Shown: piece after piece, positions 7,874 through 17,378 of the stretch
Position numbering within the stretch: the stretch's first letter is position 1
How the letters are laid out: each line of letters starts with the position of its first letter
Source: Saprospiraceae bacterium
GTDB taxonomy: Bacteria; Bacteroidota; Bacteroidia; Chitinophagales; Saprospiraceae
Length of the DNA stretch: 64,000 nt
Reading direction: 5' to 3'
Assembly: GCA_020629715.1 (NCBI GenBank)
Contig: JAHDCU010000003.1
Coordinates: 120,879-184,878 of the forward strand
Notes under the pieces: model-generated
What the model saw: the letters and a program-made list of their open reading frames with translations, nothing else
Databases searched by the model: none
Told to the model about the DNA's origin: nothing
Translations under genes and position numbers: made by a program

Positions 7874-10345
7874 CTATATTTTAACCCCCACCGTCAAATA
7901 AACACTCCTACCATCACTAGGAATAATCCCTGGACCAGGATAGCCTGTTGCTCTTCGAGTATAGTAAGACGTATTGAGCAAATTTAAAATGCCAGTCTCT
8001 ACAGTAATGATTCCTTGGCGATAAACCGTTGAGAAATCTAAAATATGATATGCTGGTATCGTACCGATCACTCCTGCCCGTAAGTCTCCGGCCTCTGGTG
8101 CTGCAGAGTTTTCAACGTCGGTGTACTGCTCGCTTAAGTATCCAAACTGTAATGAACTTATAAGATTTTTATAGCCAAATTCCACACCTGTTTTGAAATT
8201 GACCAAGGGTATAAATTCTAATTCTTTACCTTCAACATTATTCTCTTCTGATTGCAAAAATTGAGATTTCGTCAACGCAAAATTGGTAAAGGCTTTGAGT
8301 CTATAATCAGATTCTTCACTAGATACTAGCCTTAATATATTTAGATCTAACAGTGACTCTATTCCAATGATTCCTGCCTGACCGATATTCTTTCGTACTC
8401 GATTTGCACGGTTATCTAAGATAATTCCGATACGATCATCGTACAATAATCCAAATGCACTGACATCATAAGACAGCGTCTGTCCAACTCTACCACGTAC
8501 TCCAATATCGAGCGTAAAACCCTCCTCGTCTTTGATATCAGGATCTATGATAAAAGTCGGACTCACTACCCTGATATCACTAAACGTCACAGAACGATAG
8601 TTTTGCGAAAAGTTACCATACCACTCCATCTGAGGCGATTTCTGATAGCTGACACTCAGACCAAGCAAAGCAAATCGTCTGGACAAACTACGATCATCAG
8701 ATAGTGTCTCGTTGAAAATAGGATTACCAGCATTATCAAATACAACTTGATTATAACTACCTAGACTCTCTGTTTTGATGTACTCGTATCGGATACCTGG
8801 GGATACAAACAACTTTTCCCCTATTCGAAATATATGCTCACTAAACAATGAAATATTACGATTTGGAAATGCAAAATCTGACTGATTGGCATAGTCTGGA
8901 AACTCATTAAATCGGAAGCTAAAATCAGCATCTACACCTTTACTTGCAGGACCTTGCATTCCAGAATTATTAGCATCGTAGTATTTCATACCAAAAAGAG
9001 AGGTCCACTGATAATCTCCTAAGGCGAACGGAATCAGCAAGCGGTGTTCCATTCCCCAATTTTTAAACGTACCTCTGATCAGATCACGTTCATTGATATA
9101 ATCACCGTTTGTGCTTTGTTCATCTAATTCTGTGACTGGATTACTATTGAGATTGATCGGATTACCTCTAAACCCAAGCGCTTCTCGACCTGCGTCAAGT
9201 CCAAAAATACTGGAAGACCAACGCCAGCCATTATCAAACTCATGTTGCCAAAGTGCTTGGTAAAGATTCCAATTGATGGCAAACCAGTTTCTACTTCGAT
9301 TACTTTGACGAGGATCATCCTCAAATTGTGCATCGGTCAGTCCACCGGCTTGCTGAGCAAGGTAATTGAGATGAGTGTATTCGATACTCAATTTTGATTT
9401 ATCACTAAAATCATAAGCAATATATCCATAGCCATTTTTGGAATCAAAAGCAGAGTTTTCACGATAGCCATTCCCTCTTTTATAATTGAAAAAACCGTAA
9501 TAACTAAGATTGCCTAAGGTGCCTTCTATGCTATTGAATGAAGTGAATAAACCAAAAGACCCCGTGGTTTGCCTTGATACGAGTTGTATCTTTTTATCTG
9601 ATGTAGGTTTCTTTAGTTTGAAATTGATCAGTCCTCCAAACTGCGTTCCGTATTGCAATGAAGCCGCTCCACGTACAACTTGTATCTCCTCTATAGCCTC
9701 AGAAGGTGGAGTATAATAACTCTCTGGATATCCCAGAACATCTGCACTAATATCATATCCATTTTGTCGAGTATTGAAGTTGGAACTACGGTTAGGATCG
9801 AGACCCCTACCACCGATATTAAGCTGTAGTCCAGCATCGTTATTTTCATAGATATTGAGACCAACAACTTGTGCATATAGTTGTCGTGCATTATTAGATG
9901 CCAAACTTCCCACGATCTGATCGACAAGTACAACCTCAGATTTTTTACCAGAAAAAATAGCCGTACCCTCGACAGGTGCAAGTTTCTTAAGATTGAATAA
10001 TGCCTCTTTCCGTGCCTTGATCTGCACTGCAGATAATTGTTGACTGAGAGGTTCGAGTTGGATATTGATTATCGTATCACTGGTAAGTTCTATCTCTTGG
10101 ATATAGTAGTTGTATTCATAGCCAAATACTGAAATCTGATAATTGCCTGCTTTAAGATCTTCAAAACGATATACTCCTGTTTCATCCGTAGATATAAGGT
10201 TGATATCTGGCTCGATGAAAATCTCCACTCCAGCTATTACTTCTTTAGTATCCATACGAGTTACTAGCCCTTCTATACTATACTGCGCGGAGAGTGTAGT
10301 ACCAAGCAAAATCCCGAATATCAATGCAATAGTACTAGTCCTCAT
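7874..10345 (-). CDS. TonB-dependent receptor, FecA-like
   Basis: An 823-residue outer-membrane receptor. Residues 1-20 are a signal peptide, about 22-105 a carboxypeptidase-regulatory-like domain (EGLVTRMDTKEVIAGVEIFI), about 125-245 the plug with NIGGRGLDPNRS and EAIEEIQVVRGAASLQYG, and the rest a 22-strand barrel ending SVYLTVGVKI. The plug sequence and the barrel are most like ferric-dicitrate and other Fe(III)-chelate receptors. It starts 11 bases inside the end of the HTTM gene, so translation is likely coupled. With the imelysin-like and DUF4856 lipoproteins upstream, iron or another metal chelate is the likely substrate. No sigma/anti-sigma pair is adjacent. Confidence 0.9.
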   Translation of the reverse strand: MRTSTIALIFGILLGTTLSAQYSIEGLVTRMDTKEVIAGVEIFIEPDINLISTDETGVYRFEDLKAGNYQISVFGYEYNYYIQEIELTSDTIINIQLEPLSQQLSAVQIKARKEALFNLKKLAPVEGTAIFSGKKSEVVLVDQIVGSLASNNARQLYAQVVGLNIYENNDAGLQLNIGGRGLDPNRSSNFNTRQNGYDISADVLGYPESYYTPPSEAIEEIQVVRGAASLQYGTQFGGLINFKLKKPTSDKKIQLVSRQTTGSFGLFTSFNSIEGTLGNLSYYGFFNYKRGNGYRENSAFDSKNGYGYIAYDFSDKSKLSIEYTHLNYLAQQAGGLTDAQFEDDPRQSNRSRNWFAINWNLYQALWQHEFDNGWRWSSSIFGLDAGREALGFRGNPINLNSNPVTELDEQSTNGDYINERDLIRGTFKNWGMEHRLLIPFALGDYQWTSLFGMKYYDANNSGMQGPASKGVDADFSFRFNEFPDYANQSDFAFPNRNISLFSEHIFRIGEKLFVSPGIRYEYIKTESLGSYNQVVFDNAGNPIFNETLSDDRSLSRRFALLGLSVSYQKSPQMEWYGNFSQNYRSVTFSDIRVVSPTFIIDPDIKDEEGFTLDIGVRGRVGQTLSYDVSAFGLLYDDRIGIILDNRANRVRKNIGQAGIIGIESLLDLNILRLVSSEESDYRLKAFTNFALTKSQFLQSEENNVEGKELEFIPLVNFKTGVEFGYKNLISSLQFGYLSEQYTDVENSAAPEAGDLRAGVIGTIPAYHILDFSTVYRQGIITVETGILNLLNTSYYTRRATGYPGPGIIPSDGRSVYLTVGVKI

Positions 10346-11690
10346 CTTTAAATTTTAATATCCAATCTTTGTGTAAAAATGATTCTTGCTTTTGATATAA
10401 ATCAACATCGGGATCGATGAAGGGTTGATTGATACGACCATTTAAAGAAGCGTAAGAATCCACATATACCTCAACGTTTTGATGTCCTTGTCCACTAAAA
10501 TGATCACCAAGGTAATGTGCATACTCCAAGATCATATCTGGTTGCATCGACATTTGCTTTTCTTGAAAAGAACTCAAAAAATCACGATTATTAATGTAAA
10601 ACTGCTCCTGCGTCTGTCCATTTTTGACCTTAAACTGAGCATACGCTGTCTTTTCCATGAGCATCACTCTCCATGAAAACCGATACCCCTCTTCAGTCCA
10701 AAATAGATTACCTGGATATAGTAAATACCGCCATGGTAACAAAAGTTGTATCACTAAAAATGATCCTAGTAAAACCAACCTCGCTTTTGACCACGATAAG
10801 GAGCTATGTAAGAGTCGTTTTCCATTATTGAAACGATCCATTGAAAATCGTCCTATCCGACTTAACTTATCCAATATCCACTCATGTGTTGGTGCATCAA
10901 AAAATATCAATGCTGCAAAAATCATAATAAACGGAAACATGCCAATTGGAAATAATACTCTTGTCATGATATGAAATATAATCACTCCTACAAAAGCTAA
11001 TTTACGTGTAGGTTTGTACCATAATAAAAAAGGGATAGAAACATCATAGAGCATACCTGCCCAACTAAAGGCATAATGTACCCAAGATTGCTCCAATAGT
11101 CCGCCTATCAACGGCAAATCGTAGGAGCCAGGTAACCAGATCTTCAAAGGTAACGCTTCTAGCATCCAGTCGCTATTAAGCTTTGCGACTCCTGCATAGA
11201 AGTAGACAATCCCCACCATAAGCATAAGAATATCTTTCGTCCATCTTGGTACATATTGAAAGCATCGCTCAGGTTTTAGATAAGCATCTATTGAAAAGTA
11301 TTTGCCAGCTGGCAAGAAAATGAATATAAAGGCGATGATACTGATAAAGTAATAATGGTTGAGATAAGTAGTCTTATCCATGAGCTCGATATAGCAAAAG
11401 CTCAAGAAAAAAGTGATGATTGCTAATCGATATTTATATCCAAGCATGACTGCAATCGAAGCGATAAAACAGACCATAAACAATAGGTAAGTCCAATCTC
11501 CAAGAGGCTTTACCCAACTGAGCCCATAATAAGAAAAATGAAATTTAGGTAGAATGTAAAGTTTCTCAATCCATCCATGCGCTGCAAAACGGATAAGGCT
11601 AATCGCCATCAACAATCCAAAGAAAAAACGAAAGGCTGCCAATGGGGCAGCCTTTGTCGTTTGTTGTATATATCTCTGAAAAGTATTCAT
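10335..11690 (-). CDS. HTTM domain membrane protein
   Basis: A 451-residue inner-membrane protein related to the N-terminal part of vitamin K-dependent gamma-carboxylase (HTTM domain). Hydrophobic helices fill residues about 15-300 (for example FFFGLLMAISLIRFAA, SIIAFIFIFLPAGKYF and FPFIMIFAALIFF), with the family's conserved W-rich turns (KLNSDWMLEALPLKIWL). The C-terminal 130 residues are a soluble tail with WRVMLMEKTAYAQFKV. It lies between the imelysin-like gene (5-base gap) and the TonB receptor (11-base overlap), an order I know from other Bacteroidota iron loci. Its biochemical activity is not established. Confidence 0.85.
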   Translation of the reverse strand: MNTFQRYIQQTTKAAPLAAFRFFFGLLMAISLIRFAAHGWIEKLYILPKFHFSYYGLSWVKPLGDWTYLLFMVCFIASIAVMLGYKYRLAIITFFLSFCYIELMDKTTYLNHYYFISIIAFIFIFLPAGKYFSIDAYLKPERCFQYVPRWTKDILMLMVGIVYFYAGVAKLNSDWMLEALPLKIWLPGSYDLPLIGGLLEQSWVHYAFSWAGMLYDVSIPFLLWYKPTRKLAFVGVIIFHIMTRVLFPIGMFPFIMIFAALIFFDAPTHEWILDKLSRIGRFSMDRFNNGKRLLHSSLSWSKARLVLLGSFLVIQLLLPWRYLLYPGNLFWTEEGYRFSWRVMLMEKTAYAQFKVKNGQTQEQFYINNRDFLSSFQEKQMSMQPDMILEYAHYLGDHFSGQGHQNVEVYVDSYASLNGRINQPFIDPDVDLYQKQESFLHKDWILKFKDED

Positions 11691-11695
11691 TTCAC

Positions 11696-12805
11696 TTAGT
11701 CGCCATCAGCGTCAACGTAATCTACTTTGATATTCATCAATTGTAACATGTCTACTTTCATGTAGATCACATTTTGCTGTAATGCATCATATAGAGAAAG
11801 CATTTTCGCATTATCACTATCTACTTGCTCGGAAAGATTGTCTGATACTGCATCCAATCGCTCTTGAGCTAAATCAAATTGATTGATAATCAGTTGATCT
11901 AAACCATTATCATTTCCACTTAATCCCTCTAAGTATTGAATGTATGTCTGAAAACTAAGTAAGTCTTGACGAGCTGAATAGTATGACCCATTAAAAAATG
12001 CAACTGCTGCTCTCAACCCCTCTTGCAACAGTTCTTTCGATTTATCCTGACTATAATAGGCCTCAACTTTTTCTGAAAGCGTTGAGTTACTAAATACCCC
12101 AGCTGGGATACCTACTTTACCTGCTCTTAGATATTTCTCATAGTAAAAGAGATAATCATTGACCAATTTATTGATTGATCCTGTTGCACTTGAACCATCA
12201 TTTTCAACGAAAGATGAACGATAACTATTCCAAGCTTCTACCACGATCGAGGTATTGCTTACTAATGCAGCAACCACATCCGATAGATAAGTACGAGCAG
12301 CTAAGTTATCAGAAAACCGTGCAATTACCATCTGATTATCACCAGATAGATCATGTATCAGATAATCTATGGCAGGAAACCCTTGTGCCACAAAATTAGA
12401 TGGCAAATCAAAATTATAATTACCATTAAGTATATGCTCCTCTATAAGGTTAGCATCAGTAGGATAAATGTTTGTTTTGTTTATCAAAGCCAACTCCTCA
12501 GTAGGACCGATATTGATCATCTCTACCCATTGCCACTTTTTATATGCCGCCAACCAAGATGATTGCAAATCATCTAGATTTTCTGAGGTAACATCATTTA
12601 CAAAATCAGCAGCAGACTCAGAAAGCTGCGCTACAGCAATTAAATAATCTTGATAAGCAGGAATAATATGAAATTCTGCTATATCCGAGAGCAATTGACC
12701 TCTATCATATTGATCTTGTGCCTGATCATTAGAATCATCACTACAAGACACAATACAAATAGCCAAACATGCTATGGCAATTAGATATCTCAAAGGGTTC
12801 CTCAT
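11696..12805 (-). CDS. Imelysin-like lipoprotein
   Basis: A 369-residue lipoprotein of the imelysin/EfeO-like helical family, thought to bind iron or other metals at the cell surface. The signal ends IAIACLAICIVSC, and the Cys is followed by SDDSND, which resembles the acidic lipoprotein export signal of Bacteroidota, so surface display is likely. The body is all helical, with the conserved core ERGFPAID-like segment VAQGFPAIDYLIHD. In classical imelysins this segment is GxHxxE; here the positions read G-F-P-A-I-D, so the metal-binding His is missing and the site is changed. It is second in a minus-strand operon after the DUF4856 gene (88-base gap). Confidence 0.86.
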   Translation of the reverse strand: MRNPLRYLIAIACLAICIVSCSDDSNDQAQDQYDRGQLLSDIAEFHIIPAYQDYLIAVAQLSESAADFVNDVTSENLDDLQSSWLAAYKKWQWVEMINIGPTEELALINKTNIYPTDANLIEEHILNGNYNFDLPSNFVAQGFPAIDYLIHDLSGDNQMVIARFSDNLAARTYLSDVVAALVSNTSIVVEAWNSYRSSFVENDGSSATGSINKLVNDYLFYYEKYLRAGKVGIPAGVFSNSTLSEKVEAYYSQDKSKELLQEGLRAAVAFFNGSYYSARQDLLSFQTYIQYLEGLSGNDNGLDQLIINQFDLAQERLDAVSDNLSEQVDSDNAKMLSLYDALQQNVIYMKVDMLQLMNIKVDYVDADGD

Positions 12806-12893
12806 GATTGACTTTTTGATGCTGCGAAAGTAGTTAACAGAGACGAAATTCTGTGCAGTAATCGCAGTCTATTTTTAATTAGTCTTAATTATT

Positions 12894-14090
12894 TTATTCT
12901 GCTGCTTCTTCTAAGGTGAAATCAAACTTTGCTGCGATATTTCTACTTATTAAATCGAGTGTAGCAGGCTCCACATCCCAAAATCCATTGGCTACAGTTA
13001 GCAATTCTATAAATCCGTCTACCTCAGATTTTGTAAAGTAAGATTCATTGGAACCAGGCTTTCTTGTAAACCTCAAACTATATACAAATCCAAAACCCTC
13101 AGATAGATCATGGAATGCACCTCCTTTATTTGAGGATAAGGTAAGTTTACCTTGCTGTAAATAGTATACCGCTCTTATAGCTATCAACTTAGATATATTC
13201 TCTTTAACGATATCTGCTTGTTGATCTCTTACTGTATAATTATTGGCAACTATGGCAGCTCTACCAAGTTTTAAGGCATCAAAAATCGTTTGTGCGATGC
13301 CCTCAAAATCTGGATCATCGTTGACACGACCTAGATACTTATTCAGAAAGCTATCGTCATTTCCAATTGTTGAAATTGCATCTTCATAATTATCTGTTGC
13401 TCCAAAAAGGTAACCGAACGCTTCATCCCATTTGTGTTCCATATTGGTATAGTCTTTACCGTCAGCATTGGTTTTTGCATCATTATCCGCAATATTAGAA
13501 CCTGCATCTAATACGGCAGTACTTAAATAATTATTGAGCATTTGATCAATCATCAATGCACCAATAAGTGATTTTCCTACAGCTTGATCATATTCGAGAC
13601 CTTTGGCGTTGACGTATCTAGCTGTACTACCATCCGCAATTTGTCCAGCTATTCCCTCGGATGCAGCTTGATTCCAAGCAGGGAATACTTCATTTACTTG
13701 TCCTTCGATCCAAGAATCAAAATCGGCTTTAATCTGTGCAGACTCACTGGTATTGGAAAAGAAGAAGTCTATACTAGCAGCAGTCTTGCCTCTTACACTT
13801 TTAGTAGAAGCATTTAAATCTGCATCTGCGTAAGGATTCGCATCACCACCTGTAGCAGTTTCATTAGCATACATTTCTTGGAGTGACTCTTGAGAACGGC
13901 TATTATCTTTCATCGCAGAAATCAACTCTGTAGCCATCTTTATGCGAGTAGTTTGACCGCTGAAAGAGACCGTGCTAGTACCATTTCTTTCAAATTCATA
14001 GTTGGCAGGTGCAGTAACTTCATTATCATCATCTGAGCATGATGCCAGACATAATAGAGCGAGTGGTAGTAAATAGAATATTTTTTTCAT
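12894..14090 (-). CDS. DUF4856 lipoprotein
   Basis: A 398-residue lipoprotein, first gene of the minus-strand iron-uptake-type operon. The signal KKIFYLLPLALLCLASC has a clean lipobox, and the Cys is followed by SDDDNE, a strong match to the acidic export signal that sends lipoproteins to the outer face of the outer membrane. The body matches the DUF4856 family, beginning YEFERNGTSTVSFSGQTTR and continuing as a mostly helical domain. DUF4856 genes usually sit beside imelysin genes, as here, and the two probably work together at the surface, possibly presenting metal to the TonB receptor; no activity is known. Confidence 0.86.
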   Translation of the reverse strand: MKKIFYLLPLALLCLASCSDDDNEVTAPANYEFERNGTSTVSFSGQTTRIKMATELISAMKDNSRSQESLQEMYANETATGGDANPYADADLNASTKSVRGKTAASIDFFFSNTSESAQIKADFDSWIEGQVNEVFPAWNQAASEGIAGQIADGSTARYVNAKGLEYDQAVGKSLIGALMIDQMLNNYLSTAVLDAGSNIADNDAKTNADGKDYTNMEHKWDEAFGYLFGATDNYEDAISTIGNDDSFLNKYLGRVNDDPDFEGIAQTIFDALKLGRAAIVANNYTVRDQQADIVKENISKLIAIRAVYYLQQGKLTLSSNKGGAFHDLSEGFGFVYSLRFTRKPGSNESYFTKSEVDGFIELLTVANGFWDVEPATLDLISRNIAAKFDFTLEEAAE

Positions 14091-14142
14091 TTAGTTTAAG
14101 TTAAGGTATATTCTGTTTATTCTTATCTAGATTAATTCTACA

Positions 14143-14150
14143 CAAATGTA
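14143..14150 (-). promoter_or_regulatory. Candidate -7 box for the iron-uptake operon
   Basis: The minus strand reads TACATTTG here, a full match to the Bacteroidota -7 consensus TAnnTTTG, about 53 bases before the DUF4856 start. No convincing -33 TTG lies at the expected distance, so the call is tentative. Confidence 0.35.
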
Positions 14151-14233
14151 AAATGCATTCATTTAACTATCTAATTTTTAATTGGATTTTTTCTAAATAA
14201 GATTTTTTAAGCTAGTTTTCTAGTTGTAGAAGA

Positions 14234-14345
14234 ACTAGTTGTCAGTTGTCTATGGCACTTTGTAGGGCGTTAAAATTTTAGACTCTCTACCTATATCTAA
14301 CTAGTCGTTTCTTTGTGTCTCTTATGTGTTACTCGGTGTCATAAA
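14234..14345. repeat. Degenerate noncoding repeat, copy 1
   Basis: Read on the minus strand this stretch holds an ACACCGAG/ACACAAAG decamer-like block (14311-14340), then ACTAGT, then GACAACTGACAACTAG (14235-14250). The same three blocks in the same order recur on the plus strand at 50649-50730. It looks like a decayed copy of a dispersed intergenic element; there is no open frame. Confidence 0.45.
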
Positions 14346-14697
14346 ACCAATGCATGGTTATCAAAGGGATGCATAAGTCGACCTAGGGCCCAAGTTGTTA
14401 GTATCCGTACAAAATTGGTAATGACACTTTAAAAGATTTGTCGACATGCTCAAAATGAAAAGAATTCCTTAATTCATAAATATTCTTACCGCATTCCTCT
14501 TATCGTTGATCAAACAACTTGTAATCCCAAAATATGACATGGTGAAGGTCCAAGCAACTCTATCACTCTTTATTATTAAGCATGCATATTTGTCGATTGA
14601 CCAATTATTTCAGAATAGAATTTTAGCCAATCCAGTTGCAATACTGTTGCGGGTGATATGAATATGTTGTTTTAAATTCGTATTAGAATTTATCATT

Positions 14698-16911
14698 ATG
14701 AGACTTTATATACTCCAATTCTTTCTAATCATTGCAATCCATGTAAATGCTCAGTCCGTAAATGGGAAGGTAACCAATATCTTCGGAGAGCCGCTAGAGG
14801 GTGCAACCATATATTGGATAAAAGCTCAGCAAGGTACTGCGGCTGATGAGCTAGGCACATATACATTAGCCAGAAGCCCGATCGAAGGAGATTCTCTGTT
14901 ATTTTCATTCGTAGGTTTTAAGGACGAATTAATCTATCCTGGTACCTTGGACTATTGGGAGATTCAGCTATTGGAAGATGCTAACTTATCGCAAATTGAT
15001 ATTACTGCTAAAAAACAAGCTACTTCTTACGTCGAAGGACCTTACAAAGTAGAAGGCATAGGAGTACGAGAAATCGAACGAGCTGCTTGCTGTAGTTTGG
15101 CAGGCTGTTTTAGTACCAATGCAAGTGTAGAATCTGTAACGACCAATATTGTGGCTGATACCAAAGAGCTGCAAATACTCGGGCTCTCTGGCGTATATAA
15201 TCAGCTACTGGTAGACGGTGTTCCTTTGATACAGGGTATGTCTCTACCGCTGGGAAGTGGATCTTATCCTGGCACTCTACTCGATCAAATTTTCATCACC
15301 AAAGGCGCAGGTTCAGTTTTACAAGGAGCCCAGGGTATATCGGGTCAGATCAATATCATTACTAAAAAGGCAGAAGATAATCCTCGGCTCTTCCTTAATG
15401 CCTTTGCCAACTCTTTTGGAGAGTCACAGTACAATGCTAACGTCATCATCAAAAAGCCAAGCTGGAGCCACGTACTTGCCATTCACAATACACAACCTGC
15501 TGGTATCCGTGATATCAATAATGATGGATTTAGGGATATACCTGCCACTGAACGCTTTTCTATCTTCAATAAATTTAGCTTTCGCCAAAACCAAGAATCA
15601 AAATTTAAATCAGAAATTGCATTTCGTTATTGGACAGAAAAACGAACGGGCGGTCATATAGATTTCGATCCTGATCAAGCTTTTACAGGTACTAACTATG
15701 GTCAGATCATCAACGTGGATCATATGGATGCTACGGTCAAGATGAATTATTCTTTAGGTGATAATACAGCAATCACCCTTACTCAAAGTGGCTTTTATCA
15801 GGAGCAAGATAATCTATACGGCTTGCGAACTTATGAGGGAACTCAACTCAACCTCAACTCCAATCTATTCGTGGACTATTTCTTTGGCGAAAATGACCAT
15901 AATCTGAAGTTTGGGATCAGTAATATCCACAACGATATTGATCAATTACTTACAACTAATGTTCCTGGTGATGCCTTTGATCTATTAAACAACTATGATC
16001 ACTTCGACAACATCTATGGTGCATTTGCAGAGACGATTTGGAACCAAGATATGTTTACCATCATCTTAGGCATGCGTACAGATCATTTTGGGGAATTTGG
16101 TTGGAAAACAAGCCCTCGTATGCTTATCAGAGCAGAGGTTAATGAATCAACAGATATAAGATTTTCCATAGGTAAAGGATATAGAAAGGCGTATCCATTG
16201 GCTGAGCGCGGACAGCTACTATCTAATAATAGAAAACTTATCATCGACCCTCAATTAGCACCAGAAGAAGCCATCAACATCGGTATCAATGGTGTATATA
16301 AGCATACCTTCTCGTTTGCTAACATGACACTAGCGGCTGATGCTTACCAAACGATTTTTCAAAATCAAATCTTTCCAAACTATGAGCGATCAGCTACAAG
16401 GATCTATTTGAATAACTTTTATGGAACTAGTATATCCAATAGTTTTCAGATCGAAAACAAATGGGAGTTTGGTAATAATCTAGATTTCAAGTGGGCATAT
16501 AGCTACCTTGATGTATATCAAATACAGGCGCAAGAAAAAATAGAACTTCCTTTTACTACTAATCATAAATGGTTAGCCAATGCCTCTTGGTCAACAGATC
16601 GTGATGACTGGCAGATTGATATTACATATAGCTATAAAGGAAGCAAAATATTACCAGGTATGAGTGATTTTCCCGAGGAGTTACAACGAGATAGTCGTGC
16701 ACCTAGCTTTAGCCTTGTCAATAGTCAATTAACTAAGAGATGGCAAAATCTAGAAATTTATGGTGGGGTAGAAAACATATTTAATTTCTTCCAAAGTGAT
16801 CCTATCGTTTCAGTAGATAATCCATTTAGTCAATATTTTGATACTAGTTTTACCTGGGGCCCAACTAAAGGTAGAGAGTTTTATATAGGGGTAAGGTATG
16901 GTTTGGAATAA
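14698..16911 (+). CDS. TonB-dependent receptor with Cys-rich plug
   Basis: A 737-residue outer-membrane receptor. Residues 1-18 are a signal peptide, about 20-95 a carboxypeptidase-regulatory-like domain (GKVTNIFGEPLEGATIYWIK), and about 120-240 the plug with LQILGLSGVYNQLLVDGVP and KGAGSVLQGAQGISGQINI. The barrel ends GREFYIGVRYG. Its plug carries the segment RAACCSLAGCFSTNASVESV, related to the ACCNLSESFETNPSVD motif of a receptor group I know from metal-related Bacteroidota loci; three Cys lie within eight residues. It stands alone on the plus strand, converging on DUF3703. Substrate is unknown; a metal or metallophore is a reasonable guess. Confidence 0.87.
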   Translation: MRLYILQFFLIIAIHVNAQSVNGKVTNIFGEPLEGATIYWIKAQQGTAADELGTYTLARSPIEGDSLLFSFVGFKDELIYPGTLDYWEIQLLEDANLSQIDITAKKQATSYVEGPYKVEGIGVREIERAACCSLAGCFSTNASVESVTTNIVADTKELQILGLSGVYNQLLVDGVPLIQGMSLPLGSGSYPGTLLDQIFITKGAGSVLQGAQGISGQINIITKKAEDNPRLFLNAFANSFGESQYNANVIIKKPSWSHVLAIHNTQPAGIRDINNDGFRDIPATERFSIFNKFSFRQNQESKFKSEIAFRYWTEKRTGGHIDFDPDQAFTGTNYGQIINVDHMDATVKMNYSLGDNTAITLTQSGFYQEQDNLYGLRTYEGTQLNLNSNLFVDYFFGENDHNLKFGISNIHNDIDQLLTTNVPGDAFDLLNNYDHFDNIYGAFAETIWNQDMFTIILGMRTDHFGEFGWKTSPRMLIRAEVNESTDIRFSIGKGYRKAYPLAERGQLLSNNRKLIIDPQLAPEEAINIGINGVYKHTFSFANMTLAADAYQTIFQNQIFPNYERSATRIYLNNFYGTSISNSFQIENKWEFGNNLDFKWAYSYLDVYQIQAQEKIELPFTTNHKWLANASWSTDRDDWQIDITYSYKGSKILPGMSDFPEELQRDSRAPSFSLVNSQLTKRWQNLEIYGGVENIFNFFQSDPIVSVDNPFSQYFDTSFTWGPTKGREFYIGVRYGLE

Positions 16912-16974
16912 TCACCCTGAGATTTAATGCTTTCTATATAAATTCAAATAATGTAATTCTACAAATCTAAAGAG

Positions 16975-17349
16975 TCAATTCGTACAACCCGTACGCTCCA
17001 AAATATGATAAAGCTCTGAATCTATTGGAAAAGCTTTGAGTGGAGGAACATTAGAGCCTCCGGGATTTCCTACTGGAACCTTTCCAACAAAAGATTTCAC
17101 CCCACCAAATAGCAAACGTGGAATTTGCCCAATTACTTCTTTGGCATTTTTAATCTTAAAACCATAGAGCAACATTAGCCAATGAACATATGAATGAGCA
17201 AAAGGATATTTCTGTCCTAATATATGTGCTCTTTCTAAATGTAACCAGGCTTTCTCCAAATGGTTATTATTTAATTCATATTTATATGCCTCAATCTCTG
17301 CATTGAAATATGCTTTAAGACTACTTGGAATGGTTGTATAGAGCTTCAT
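16975..17349 (-). CDS. DUF3703 protein
   Basis: A 124-residue soluble protein of the DUF3703 family. The family signature is clear: a helix pair with AWLHLERAHILGQKYPFAHSY, the HWLML helix, and the C-terminal VGNPGGSNVPPLKAFPI. There is no signal peptide or membrane segment. It starts 29 bases after the antiporter stop on the same strand and so is probably cotranscribed with it. In other bacteria DUF3703 genes are often beside heavy-metal efflux genes; that, with the Cys-rich TonB receptor opposite, weakly suggests a role in metal handling. No activity is known. Confidence 0.85.
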   Translation of the reverse strand: MKLYTTIPSSLKAYFNAEIEAYKYELNNNHLEKAWLHLERAHILGQKYPFAHSYVHWLMLLYGFKIKNAKEVIGQIPRLLFGGVKSFVGKVPVGNPGGSNVPPLKAFPIDSELYHILERTGCTN

Positions 17350-17378
17350 TATTTCTTTATTTCTTTATTTCTAAATTT

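Larger units (their letters stand above)
14091..14697. other. 607-base divergent intergenic region
   Basis: This gap lies between the divergent DUF4856 and TonB-receptor genes. It holds the candidate -7 box at 14143-14150 and a degenerate noncoding repeat at 14234-14345 described separately. No open frame with a plausible start and no tRNA or other structured RNA was recognised in the rest (14346-14697). Confidence 0.6.

Noticed and set aside
14346..14697. Possible small RNA or short gene before the TonB receptor
   Set aside because: No stable hairpin with a T run, no start with a sensible product and no known RNA pattern was seen.
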